A stretch of DNA of 14,459 bases from SIG350 sp964520895. Lineage in GTDB: Bacteria; Bacillota; Clostridia; TANB77; SIG350. The notes beneath the pieces were generated by a model, which was given only the letters and a program-made list of their open reading frames with translations, made no database searches and was not told the origin of the DNA. A program made the translations under genes and the position numbers. The stretch is taken from NCBI GenBank assembly GCA_964520895.1, contig CAZFOR010000034.1:1-14459 (forward strand), in the 5' to 3' direction. Positions 1 to 7,156 of the stretch are shown here, one piece after another. Position 1 is the first letter of the stretch, and the number at the start of each line of letters is the position of its first letter.

Positions 1-32
1 ATTTTTTATAAAAATATCGCTTTTGCTATATT
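1..32 (-). terminator. Probable intrinsic terminator of the AlbA_2 gene
   Basis: On the minus strand, just after the stop codon, AATATAGC and GCGATATT pair around an AAAA loop (plus-strand arms 13-20 and 25-32). There is one A-G mismatch in the stem. A T-rich tract follows. The stem is AT-rich, so strength is uncertain. Confidence 0.5.
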
Positions 33-34
33 AA

Positions 35-1465
35 TTACCTAAAAAACTTATATTTTGATCCATCAATTTTGATAATAAAATTTAATTCTAACAACATAGA
101 AATTATATTTGTAGCTCTTGTATCTTTTACGTTTAATATATCTTTTATATCATCTCTTGAAAATTTATCATTGTATCCTACCCTATCAAAAATAGCTCTT
201 ATTTGATTTATTGTACTATTTCTAATATTAGCTTGTTGAATGCACTTATACAATTTTATAAAAAATAATTCTTCATCTGATACAAGATTTTTATTTTCAA
301 TATTTGCTATGTCTTTAATATAACTTTTATTAGGAAAAATTACTGTAAATGATAGTGAATCAGAAATAAATTCTGGTTTAATTTCAGTATCATTATAACT
401 TTCAATTATTCTACTCAAACCACTTCCTCTACGTTCCATATAATGTAATCTACTAAAAACATCTGAAATAACTATGTTTCTTCTCATTGATGGTATATTT
501 TTTATTTCCAGATTTTGAATTAAACTTCCATCAAACATTCCACCTGGAGATGTTATTTCTAATCTATCATCAAACATGTCAATATGAATTTCAGATCCTA
601 ATATTTGATAATCTCTATGAATTAACGCATTTACTATTGCTTCTCTTCGTGCAGTAGCTGGATAATCTTCTAATTCAACCCTATCCATTCCAACAATTTT
701 CCATGATTGTTTTGAATTGTTTTTTATGAAAATATCTGCATTTTCTAATAATGAAATTATACTTCCTGTATACTCCTTATCATCAATTGCATCTTCTGAT
801 ATTACTCCTTTCGTTGTTCCTTTCCATTTAGTACATACTATTTTTGATTGTTTTAAAATACCTTGGTCACTTAATAATAAACCAGCATTGGTTAAATTCC
901 CAGCATCATTTGCTATTCCAAATGATACATAATCTTTATTATCATTAAACTTTTTATTTGTTTTTTCTTTTATTGTTGCAGCTAACAACGTAAAACTTAA
1001 ATCATTTATTTTATATTTAGTTGATAATGCATCAAAAGTTAAATTTTTCCCTTTTAATATCAAATTATTAAGCATATGTTCTGGTGCTAATATGCTTTGA
1101 TTACCAGACCTTATATAAGCTTCTTTTCTTCCATCTGAAATAACATAATATGGAGTTAATGGTCCATCTCCTATTTTTAATTCTAAGAAATCTTTATTCT
1201 CTTCAATAAATGTATTAATTTCATATCTAGGCAATGGTGTTATTTTAGTATTAATTAATTCAGTTATTTTCTCTGATATTTTTGAAATATTACTTAATCC
1301 TTTTAATTTGTGTGTATTATCTTCTACACCAAATAATATAATTCCACCTTTTGAATTAGCAAATGCAGATATAGATTTAAGCCAACTTTTCGGTCTTCTT
1401 TCTTCTAACTTTTCTTTATAATCTATATTACTAGTTTCTGCCTTTTCATAATTACTTATTTTCAA
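35..1465 (-). CDS. AlbA_2 (Schlafen-like) / RecG-C-terminal-like ATPase domain protein, putative transcriptional regulator
   Basis: Predicted cytoplasmic DNA-binding protein of 476 residues. An AlbA_2 domain covers about residues 12-130, with the diagnostic FANSKGGIILFGVED block at 36-50 and YIRSGNQS at 117-124. A GHKL-ATPase-like (HATPase_c_4, 'RecG-like') region follows, with REAIVNALIHRDY at 274-286, DRLEITSPGG at 300-309 and RRGSGL at 345-350. The last 90 or so residues look like a winged-helix end. In this family the architecture is full length. The start is a TTG, chosen because a GGGGGTG ribosome site lies 7 bases upstream (1473-1479) and the protein then begins MKISNYEKAE, a normal family start. 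It is monocistronic, with a possible promoter at 1504-1532. Such proteins are often annotated as transcriptional regulators, and some occur near mobile or defence genes. The target is not known and nothing in the neighbourhood reveals it. Confidence 0.85.
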   Translation of the reverse strand: MKISNYEKAETSNIDYKEKLEERRPKSWLKSISAFANSKGGIILFGVEDNTHKLKGLSNISKISEKITELINTKITPLPRYEINTFIEENKDFLELKIGDGPLTPYYVISDGRKEAYIRSGNQSILAPEHMLNNLILKGKNLTFDALSTKYKINDLSFTLLAATIKEKTNKKFNDNKDYVSFGIANDAGNLTNAGLLLSDQGILKQSKIVCTKWKGTTKGVISEDAIDDKEYTGSIISLLENADIFIKNNSKQSWKIVGMDRVELEDYPATARREAIVNALIHRDYQILGSEIHIDMFDDRLEITSPGGMFDGSLIQNLEIKNIPSMRRNIVISDVFSRLHYMERRGSGLSRIIESYNDTEIKPEFISDSLSFTVIFPNKSYIKDIANIENKNLVSDEELFFIKLYKCIQQANIRNSTINQIRAIFDRVGYNDKFSRDDIKDILNVKDTRATNIISMLLELNFIIKIDGSKYKFFR

Positions 1466-1503
1466 AAATATTCACCCCCATTTATACTATTATAATACCA
1501 ATA

Positions 1504-1532
1504 AATATATTTATTCTAACATATCTATTCAA
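1504..1532 (-). promoter_or_regulatory. Possible sigma-A promoter of the AlbA_2 gene
   Basis: TTGAAT (1527-1532) and TATATT (1504-1509) are spaced by 17 bases on the minus strand, upstream of the TTG start. A TATAAT lies closer to the gene but has no good -35. In such AT-rich DNA this match is weak evidence. Confidence 0.3.
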
Positions 1533-1536
1533 TACA

Positions 1537-3495
1537 TTAATGAATACTTGTTCCTGCTGGCAAATCTCCTTCTATTGTAAGTAGTTTTACATCTTCTTCA
1601 CCTGCTGCAATTAACATTCCATTTGATTCAATTCCTCTTAATTTTATAGGTTTTAAATTAGTTACAACAACTACTGTTTTTCCTTTTAAATTATCTTCAT
1701 TATACCATTTAGCAATACCTGATACTATTGTTCTAGTTTCTGTACCTAAGTCTACCTCCAATTTTAGTAATTTATCTGCATTTTCTACTTTTTCTACTGA
1801 CAATACTTTTCCAAGTTTTAATTCAACTTTATCAAAGTCATCAATTGTTATTATATTATCCACAGGTTTTTCCACTTCCTCACTTTTTTCTTGTATTTTA
1901 TTTTGTTTTTCATATTCTAGTTTAGCTTTTTCAATATCTTTACTTATCTCTTCTTGTAATATTTTTTCATCAATTCTTGCAAATAATACTTCTGGTTCTC
2001 CAACTTTTGTATTATTTTCTGTTTTTCCAAATTCTTTTATACTTTCAAGAGATGTCTCTGTTGCATTAATTTGTTTAAATATTTTTTGTGATGTTTCTGG
2101 CATAAAAGAAGATAATAATACACCTAATATTCTAATACTTTCAACTAAATTATATAATACTACTTTTAATCTATCTTGCATTGTTTCATCTTTTGCAATT
2201 GCCCAAGGCATTGTTTCATCAATATATTTATTACATCTTCTAGCAAAATTAAATATTTCTGTCATTGCATCTGCTACATGTAAAGAGTTCATACTTTTTT
2301 CAACATATATTGCAGTATATTTAGCTAGTTCTATTAGTTCATTATCAACCGCTTCTTTATCATTTAGTTTATATACAACCCCATCAAAATATTTATTTAC
2401 CATTGCAACAGTTCTATTAACTAAATTACCAAGAGTATTTGCAAGTTCACTATTATATTTCTTAATTATATTATCATAAGTAATATTTCCATCTTGTGCA
2501 AAAGACATTTCAGATAAGCAATAAAATCTAACTGCATCTACTCCAAATTTTTCTGCTAAATAATCTGCATAAATTACATTACCCTTAGACTTACTCATTT
2601 TATCTTCACCAAACAAAAACCATCCATGTGCATAAATCTTCTTAGGTAAAGGCTCACCTAATGCCATTAACATAATTGGCCAATATATCATATGAAAACG
2701 CAATATATCTTTACCAATTACATGTAAATCTGCTGGCCAATATTTATTATATAGTTCATCTTTACTATCACATTTATATCCTAAAGCAGTTATATAGTTT
2801 GATAATGCATCTATCCAAACATATACAATATGTCCTGGATCAAATTCTACTGGTATTCCCCAGGTAAAAGATGTTCTTGAAACACATAAATCTTGAAGAC
2901 CTGGTTTTAAGAAATTATTAATCATTTCTCTCTTTCTAGATTCAGGTTCGATAAAATAAGGATTATCTTCAATATGTTTCATTAATCTATCTTGATATTT
3001 ACTCATCTTAAAGAAATATGCTTCCTCTTTTGCATTAGTTACTTCCCTACCACAGTCAGGACATTTACCATCAACTAATTGTGACTGTGTAAAAAATGTT
3101 TCACAAGGTGTACAATATGCACCCTCATAAAACCCTTTATATATATCACCTTGATCATAAAATTTCTTAAATATCTTTTTTACTGTTTCTTCATGATAAT
3201 CATCTGTTGTTCTAATAAACTTATCATAATCTGTATTCATTAAATTCCAAATATCTTTAATTTCACCTGCAACGCCATCTACATACTGTTTTGGTGATAC
3301 ACCACTTTGCTCTGCAAGTTCTTGTATCTTTTGTCCATGTTCATCAGTACCTGTTAAAAAGAATACATCATATCCTTGTAACTTTTTAAATCTAGCAATA
3401 GCATCTGTTAAAATAATCTCATATGTATTACCTATATGAGGCTTTTTTGATGTATATGCAATTGCTGTTGTTATATAAAATTTTTCTTTATCCAT
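1537..3495 (-). CDS. metG: Methionine--tRNA ligase with C-terminal tRNA-binding domain
   Basis: Charges tRNA-Met with methionine using ATP, in the cytoplasm, and is essential for initiation and elongation. The 652-residue product has the class I HIGH motif as HIGN at 20-23, TGTDEHGQKI at 48-57, a zinc knuckle with Cys128, 131, 145 and 148, and KMSKS at 299-303. The anticodon-binding helical domain follows, then a C-terminal Trbp111/EMAP-like tRNA-binding domain from about residue 550. This is the usual dimerising Bacillus/Clostridium form and is full length. An in-frame ATG lies 15 bases upstream (3510), but the GGAGGT site at 3503-3508 sits inside those extra codons, 7 bases before the ATG at 3495. 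The protein should therefore start MDKEKFYITT. The ribosome site lies against the acpS stop codon, so translation is probably coupled. No T-box leader is visible; transcription probably comes from upstream of the unknown gene at 3892-5160. No clear terminator follows. Confidence 0.97.
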   Translation of the reverse strand: MDKEKFYITTAIAYTSKKPHIGNTYEIILTDAIARFKKLQGYDVFFLTGTDEHGQKIQELAEQSGVSPKQYVDGVAGEIKDIWNLMNTDYDKFIRTTDDYHEETVKKIFKKFYDQGDIYKGFYEGAYCTPCETFFTQSQLVDGKCPDCGREVTNAKEEAYFFKMSKYQDRLMKHIEDNPYFIEPESRKREMINNFLKPGLQDLCVSRTSFTWGIPVEFDPGHIVYVWIDALSNYITALGYKCDSKDELYNKYWPADLHVIGKDILRFHMIYWPIMLMALGEPLPKKIYAHGWFLFGEDKMSKSKGNVIYADYLAEKFGVDAVRFYCLSEMSFAQDGNITYDNIIKKYNSELANTLGNLVNRTVAMVNKYFDGVVYKLNDKEAVDNELIELAKYTAIYVEKSMNSLHVADAMTEIFNFARRCNKYIDETMPWAIAKDETMQDRLKVVLYNLVESIRILGVLLSSFMPETSQKIFKQINATETSLESIKEFGKTENNTKVGEPEVLFARIDEKILQEEISKDIEKAKLEYEKQNKIQEKSEEVEKPVDNIITIDDFDKVELKLGKVLSVEKVENADKLLKLEVDLGTETRTIVSGIAKWYNEDNLKGKTVVVVTNLKPIKLRGIESNGMLIAAGEEDVKLLTIEGDLPAGTSIH

Positions 3496-3500
3496 TTTTA

Positions 3501-3878
3501 CTACCTCCATTTTACTACTACACTGCTTATTGCAATTTCAGCTATATGTGACAAACTAATATCAATACTATCAATTATTTCATTATATTTTTCCAATGCA
3601 CCATTTAATTTAATATATGGCCTACCTGTATCTTTGTTTATCACTTCTATATCTTTCCAATTTATATCTGTATTATCTAGTATATCTAATGCTTTATATA
3701 CCGCTTCCTTTGCTGCAAATCTTGCTGCATATTTTTCATATTTATGTACATTAGACTTTTCTGAATAATCTATTTCATTTTGTGTATATATTTTATTTAA
3801 AAATACTTCTTTTGTTTCTTCTATTATATCTTTAATTCTATCTACTTCTATTATATCAATACCTGTTGTTACTCTCAT
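3501..3878 (-). CDS. acpS: Holo-[acyl-carrier-protein] synthase
   Basis: Transfers 4'-phosphopantetheine from CoA to a serine of acyl carrier protein, activating fatty-acid synthesis in the cytoplasm. The 125-residue length matches the AcpS trimer family. The magnesium ligands fall at canonical positions: Asp8 in TGIDIIEVDRI and Glu58 in FAAKEAVYKAL, with Lys62 following. The C-terminal SLSHIAEIAISSVVV strand is typical. A TTG lies in frame at 3890, but the GGAGG ribosome site (3884-3888) is located immediately after that TTG and 5 bases before the ATG at 3878. The exact Asp8 and Glu58 numbering also supports the ATG. It is the middle gene of a probable operon: the upstream gene ends 13 bases before, and its own end touches the metG ribosome site. 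Linkage of acpS with metG is unusual but both are housekeeping genes. Confidence 0.95.
   Translation of the reverse strand: MRVTTGIDIIEVDRIKDIIEETKEVFLNKIYTQNEIDYSEKSNVHKYEKYAARFAAKEAVYKALDILDNTDINWKDIEVINKDTGRPYIKLNGALEKYNEIIDSIDISLSHIAEIAISSVVVKWR
3503..3508 (-). promoter_or_regulatory. Ribosome binding site that fixes the metG start
   Basis: GGAGGT, 7 bases before the ATG at 3495. It overlaps the end of acpS and rules out the upstream in-frame ATG at 3510, whose codons contain this site. Confidence 0.85.
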
Positions 3879-3883
3879 AATAT

Positions 3884-3888
3884 CCTCC
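3884..3888 (-). promoter_or_regulatory. Ribosome binding site that fixes the acpS start
   Basis: GGAGG, 5 bases before the ATG at 3878. It lies inside the codons that would follow the alternative TTG start at 3890. Confidence 0.85.
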
Positions 3889-3891
3889 AAA

Positions 3892-5160
3892 TTATTTTGA
3901 TAAATTTCCTATTATTCCACCAATATCTAGTGTTCCAAAATATATTAAAACTAATATAAATGTAATTACAGCATATATCAAATTAGATTTTTTTGTATTA
4001 GTGTATTTTAACCATCTTGAATATTGTTTATCTAACTGGTTATATAATTCTTCTATTTCAAAAGCCTTTACCCAGTTTTTCCACTGTCCCATACCATGTT
4101 CTGAATTACTTATTTGACTAACTCTACATTTAATTAACTCTTTATTTATTCTATCACTTAAATTTGAACTACTCATTTCATTAGATGATAATTCATTATT
4201 TAAGATTAACAATGATATTCTTTGATAAAAAGCAAGTAACATTATATAATATGATACCTTTTCATAATGTACTGGTAGTTTTGTAAAATTAAAATGATCT
4301 GTTGCTGATGTAAATACTACACCACCTAATTTAGTAAATCCATATTTTGAATATCTCCATTTTGAATAACTAACATCATCTAATTCCTTATTATTAAGTT
4401 CAAACTCAGAGTCATAATCACCTGAAAATTGAAATACATATTTATAGAAATTATCCTTTATTTCCTCAAATGTATTATCATTATTCCAGTCTGTTTCATC
4501 TATACACGCATAACTATACACAAACATTCGGTCAGAATATATATCATCATTTTCCCATTTAACATAACCACTAGTAATTGAATCAATAAATTTTTGTATA
4601 TGTTCAACGCTTTCCATTTGATTTGTTTGTATATATATATTATCATTTCCCTTATATTTTGCATAACTAGAACTTAAATCTTTAAATTTATGATTGAAGT
4701 TTAATAATTCTCTAAAAGAAGTGTAGTCACTTTCATCTGTTATATTTGTTTTAAAACTTAAAAAACAAATTCCTGTATTAAAACAAATTAATTTTATTTC
4801 TGTTATCTCAAAAAATATTTGATTTTCTTGTTCAATTTTTCCTTGTATTTGATTAAAATCATTTAAATTATATATAAACTCTACGCATGATACTTTTGTA
4901 AGTTCTTTTGCAAGAGCTAAATTACTATATCCTTTTAATTTTTCTTTATATTTATCACTCCAATAAAAAGAAGGAAACATCATTTCTTTTGTTTGAGATA
5001 AAAAGTGAGTAAATATTTCCATATCATTTACTTTGTCAAACATTCGCATGTTCCATTTTTCATCTTTAATAAACTTAAATAAAAACTTCTCATATTTTTT
5101 TTCATCCACAACAAATGGATCCAAAAAATATGTATAATGATACTTTGTTTTAATATCCAT
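3892..5160 (-). CDS. Unknown protein with a single C-terminal membrane helix
   Basis: I do not recognise a named family. The product has 422 residues from the ATG at 5160. A GTG at 5169 is also in frame, but GAGGTG at 5167-5172 lies 6 bases before the ATG and overlaps that GTG. The body is charged and rich in aromatic residues, with no signal peptide. A helical stretch near residues 310-330 (contains YYIMLLAFYQRISLLILN) is hydrophobic. The only convincing membrane helix is near the end (NLIYAVITFILVLIYFGTL), followed by about 11 residues, so it is probably tail-anchored with the large domain in the cytoplasm. The overall plan (a large soluble domain, then C-terminal hydrophobic segments) loosely recalls CorA-type proteins, but no GMN motif is present and I do not assign it there. 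It is first in a probable operon with acpS and metG (13 bases to acpS). Confidence 0.8.
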   Translation of the reverse strand: MDIKTKYHYTYFLDPFVVDEKKYEKFLFKFIKDEKWNMRMFDKVNDMEIFTHFLSQTKEMMFPSFYWSDKYKEKLKGYSNLALAKELTKVSCVEFIYNLNDFNQIQGKIEQENQIFFEITEIKLICFNTGICFLSFKTNITDESDYTSFRELLNFNHKFKDLSSSYAKYKGNDNIYIQTNQMESVEHIQKFIDSITSGYVKWENDDIYSDRMFVYSYACIDETDWNNDNTFEEIKDNFYKYVFQFSGDYDSEFELNNKELDDVSYSKWRYSKYGFTKLGGVVFTSATDHFNFTKLPVHYEKVSYYIMLLAFYQRISLLILNNELSSNEMSSSNLSDRINKELIKCRVSQISNSEHGMGQWKNWVKAFEIEELYNQLDKQYSRWLKYTNTKKSNLIYAVITFILVLIYFGTLDIGGIIGNLSK

Positions 5161-5191
5161 ATTTTTCACCTCGCATATATTTTATCATTAA

Positions 5192-5220
5192 TAAATATAT
5201 ATGTCCATTGATTTTGTAAA
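5192..5220 (-). promoter_or_regulatory. Possible promoter of the unknown gene-acpS-metG operon
   Basis: TTTACA (5215-5220) and TATTTA (5192-5197) are spaced by 17 bases on the minus strand, about 30 bases before the start codon. The -10 element is poor, and other AT-rich choices exist nearby. Confidence 0.3.
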
Positions 5221-5267
5221 TATTTAGATATTTTAGATTAGCAATTATATTTAACAACTAAGTATAA

Positions 5268-5302
5268 AATTAAAAAAAGAAATAGTAATTATCTTACTAT
5301 TT
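5268..5302 (-). terminator. Intrinsic terminator overlapping the stop codon of the 215-residue gene
   Basis: On the minus strand AAATAGTAA (5302-5294) pairs perfectly with TTACTATTT (5288-5280) around a GATAA loop. It is followed by CTTTTTTTAATTTT. The gene's TAA stop (5289-5291) lies in the loop, so coding sequence forms the 5' arm. Confidence 0.65.
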
Positions 5303-5936
5303 CATCCTCATCTTTATTTTCTTTATATTCTTTTACTTTTTCAGGTGTCCCTAATATTTGAACTAATTTGTCTTTTAAAATTTGACTTGAAATATCTGTC
5401 TTATATCCTTGACAAAAACCTATATCAGTTGGTATTTCAATACTATTTTTTTCCTTTTCAATTAAAATCTGCTCAGGAATTGTTACCATTTTCTTTCCTT
5501 TTTCAGCAAATGCATATATTTCTTTTGGCAATTCATCTTTTCCTTTTATGTTTACCCCTATATCTTTATCTCCTTTTATAATTTCTATATAATAGTCAAT
5601 ATCTCCCATGAATGCTACTTCTTCTCCAGCTATAATTTCCTTGTCTTGAATAGATGCTAATTTTCCATTTTCTAATTTAACACAGTTACAAAATCCAATA
5701 TCATAATATGCTTCTTCAAATTCCTTTAGTTTGCTATTTACTCTATTCGTTAAATCAAATACTTCTATTTCATTATCTGTTAGCTGTTGATCAAGTTTAT
5801 ACTCCCTATCTAGTAAGTATTGTATTTCATAATCCGTCATGTAATTTGACAATCCTAATATTGTATTAATGTCATTAATCTTTACTTTTTTCTTATCAAT
5901 TTCATTTCTATCAAATATATGATTTCTATTATTCAT
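5289..5936 (-). CDS. Unknown soluble protein, 215 residues
   Basis: No family recognised. The protein is hydrophilic and acidic, with no signal peptide or membrane helix, and its C-terminus is charged (KENKDEDEIVR). The motif DIGFC occurs twice, at residues 79-83 and 171-175, within similar short contexts (YYDIGFCNCVK and PTDIGFCQGYK). This suggests a distant internal repeat or paired cysteine sites. Residues 30-75 look helical. The ATG start is preceded by AAGGGGGAAG about 10 bases upstream. It is monocistronic, with a promoter at 5985-6013 and a terminator across its stop codon. It is transcribed divergently from the small-protein operon at 6077 with overlapping promoter regions, but a functional link is not shown. 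Confidence 0.75.
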   Translation of the reverse strand: MNNRNHIFDRNEIDKKKVKINDINTILGLSNYMTDYEIQYLLDREYKLDQQLTDNEIEVFDLTNRVNSKLKEFEEAYYDIGFCNCVKLENGKLASIQDKEIIAGEEVAFMGDIDYYIEIIKGDKDIGVNIKGKDELPKEIYAFAEKGKKMVTIPEQILIEKEKNSIEIPTDIGFCQGYKTDISSQILKDKLVQILGTPEKVKEYKENKDEDEIVR

Positions 5937-5984
5937 TAATTAAACTTCCCCCTTCATTATAGCATTGTGAAACACTACATTAAA

Positions 5985-6013
5985 ATTATACCATATTTTT
6001 TTCAATTTGTCAT
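5985..6013 (-). promoter_or_regulatory. Sigma-A promoter of the 215-residue gene
   Basis: ATGACA (6008-6013) and TATAAT (5985-5990) are separated by 17 bases on the minus strand, roughly 50 bases before the ATG. The -10 is consensus and the -35 matches five of six. A second TATAAT at 5956-5961 has a weak -35. Confidence 0.55.
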
Positions 6014-6015
6014 CA

Positions 6016-6049
6016 ATATTTTTATATGTTTTGCATATACTGTTAATAT
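6016..6049 (+). promoter_or_regulatory. Promoter region of the small-protein operon, possibly sigma-E-like
   Basis: ATATT (6016-6020) and CATATACT (6034-6041) with a 13-base spacer resemble the sporulation sigma-E pattern. A competing sigma-A reading is TTTATA (6021-6026), 17 bases, TAATAT (6044-6049). The sequence cannot decide between them. It overlaps the divergent promoter on the other strand. Confidence 0.35.
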
Positions 6050-6076
6050 ACTACTACCTTAAAGGAGGTAATTCTT

Positions 6077-6328
6077 ATGTTGTTAAATAGTTTTAGTGCT
6101 AACAATTCACCACAAAATAATGATGATATACAACCAATTACAGCTAATACAGATAATCAAAGAAGAAACATAAGTCCACAAAATGGTTTATCCCGATTAT
6201 TTAATTCAAGTAACAATTGCTGTAATAATAATGTTATAGAAGATGATCAATGTCCAAATAATGGACTTAGTTTCTCAACAATATTATTTTTTATTCTTAT
6301 CTTTTTAATTCTTTTTTATAGAAGTTAA
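6077..6328 (+). CDS. Small Asn-rich protein with C-terminal membrane helix
   Basis: 83 residues, function unknown. The first 60 residues are Asn, Ser and Gln rich and hydrophilic, with an NNCCNNN cluster near residues 46-52. The end is a single strong membrane helix (STILFFILIFLILF) followed by YRS, so the protein is probably tail-anchored with its polar part on the cytoplasmic side. An excellent AAAGGAGGT ribosome site ends 7 bases before the ATG, which suggests high expression. It is the first of four small genes on the plus strand, with a 31-base gap to the next. Small low-complexity proteins of this kind are common in clostridial sporulation or envelope regulons, but that link is inferred. 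Confidence 0.8.
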   Translation: MLLNSFSANNSPQNNDDIQPITANTDNQRRNISPQNGLSRLFNSSNNCCNNNVIEDDQCPNNGLSFSTILFFILIFLILFYRS

Positions 6329-6359
6329 AATACATATTATATGATTGTGAGGTGTATAT

Positions 6360-6515
6360 ATGAACGAAGCATTTACAAAAAAAATATTAGAAATGATTTC
6401 TAATATGAAAGAAGATGAACTTAAACAAAACTTAGAAAAAGTTTCAAAAGTATTAGGAAATACTGATACTGAAAAACTAGTACAAAAGTTAAAAGATGAA
6501 GACATAATAAAATAA
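6360..6515 (+). CDS. Small helical protein, 51 residues
   Basis: A short gene starting MNEAFTKKILEMISNM and ending KLKDEDIIK. GAGGTG (6349-6354) lies 5 bases before the ATG, and the gene sits between two co-oriented small genes with a 23-base gap to the next. The product is entirely charged and amphipathic, probably helical, with no membrane segment. Its pattern of regularly spaced Leu and Lys and the phrase VLGNTDTEKLVQKLKDED resemble small uncharacterised clostridial proteins, from memory only. The antisense frame here gives a 66-residue shadow without a ribosome site. Confidence 0.75.
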   Translation: MNEAFTKKILEMISNMKEDELKQNLEKVSKVLGNTDTEKLVQKLKDEDIIK

Positions 6516-6538
6516 ATTAATTAAAGGAGGGTTATCAT

Positions 6539-6913
6539 ATGGATGATATGTCAAATATCATGGATAAATTATCAGGTGTCTTATCTTCTGATGATATGCC
6601 TGGTAATATTAAAGAATTGATAAATGGTCTTAAAAATAGCAGTTCAAATAACACATCTAATGATAACTCTCAAAATTCTACAACTGAAAATAATATTGAT
6701 ATAGATATGGATATGTTATTTAAAGCAAAAAAAATAATGGATTCTATGTCTAATACTAGTGATCCAAGAAAATCATTACTATTATCATTAAAACCATATT
6801 TAAAAACTGAAAAAAAAGAAAAAATAGATCAATATGTTAAATTTTTAAGTTTATCAAAAATATTAGAAACGATGGGGCCAGAGTTGTTTGGAAGTGATAA
6901 AAATGTTAAGTGA
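6539..6913 (+). CDS. Small conserved-looking clostridial protein, 124 residues
   Basis: Function unknown. It has an N-terminal helical part (residues 1-33), a low-complexity Ser/Asn/Thr linker (34-55), and a C-terminal conserved-looking helical domain (about 58-115) containing DPRKSLLLSLKPYLK followed by EKIDQYVKFLSLSKI. I recall similar clostridial proteins with a PYLK...K.DQY signature; none has an assigned function that I know. AAAGGAGGG lies 7 bases before the ATG. The next gene starts 11 bases before this one ends, so their translation is probably coupled. The absence of signal peptide or membrane helix points to a cytoplasmic, or forespore or mother-cell, protein. Confidence 0.8.
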   Translation: MDDMSNIMDKLSGVLSSDDMPGNIKELINGLKNSSSNNTSNDNSQNSTTENNIDIDMDMLFKAKKIMDSMSNTSDPRKSLLLSLKPYLKTEKKEKIDQYVKFLSLSKILETMGPELFGSDKNVK

Positions 6914-7103
6914 TTTTTTAGACTTCAAAAATTTTGATTTTAGTGATTTTAGAACTAAAGTACAAAACTTTTCAATTAATTTTTTAGGAATAACACTTGA
7001 ATTTGAAGATATATTAATTATTTCAATTCTAATTTTTCTTATATTAGAAAAAAATGATGACTATATCTTATACATAATACTTGCCCTATTAATCTTTTCA
7101 TAA
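6903..7103 (+). CDS. Small membrane protein, 66 residues
   Basis: Function unknown. It begins MLSDFLDFKNFDFSDF and contains two hydrophobic stretches, ILIISILIFLILE at about residues 37-49 and YILYIILALLIFS at the very end, separated by the polar turn KNDD. This predicts a short membrane hairpin. The ATG at 6903 overlaps the end of the previous gene by 11 bases and has GGAAGTGAT upstream. An in-frame TTG at 6888 lies before that site and is unlikely. It is the last gene of the small-protein operon and is followed at once by a bidirectional terminator. Confidence 0.7.
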   Translation: MLSDFLDFKNFDFSDFRTKVQNFSINFLGITLEFEDILIISILIFLILEKNDDYILYIILALLIFS

Positions 7104-7150
7104 AAAAACATACAAATATCCGTTTACTCGAATATTTGTATGTTAATTTT
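7101..7150. terminator. Bidirectional intrinsic terminator between convergent operons
   Basis: Perfect 13-base arms at 7107-7119 (AACATACAAATAT) and 7132-7144 (ATATTTGTATGTT) flank a 12-base loop. There is an A run before and AATTTTT after. It serves the small-protein operon on plus and the coupling-ATPase operon on minus. Confidence 0.8.
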
Positions 7151-7156
7151 TATATT

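Noticed and set aside
3460..5160. T-box or SAM riboswitch controlling metG.
   Set aside because: metG is internal to an operon with no leader space; no T-box sequence or long structured leader is visible before the first gene either.
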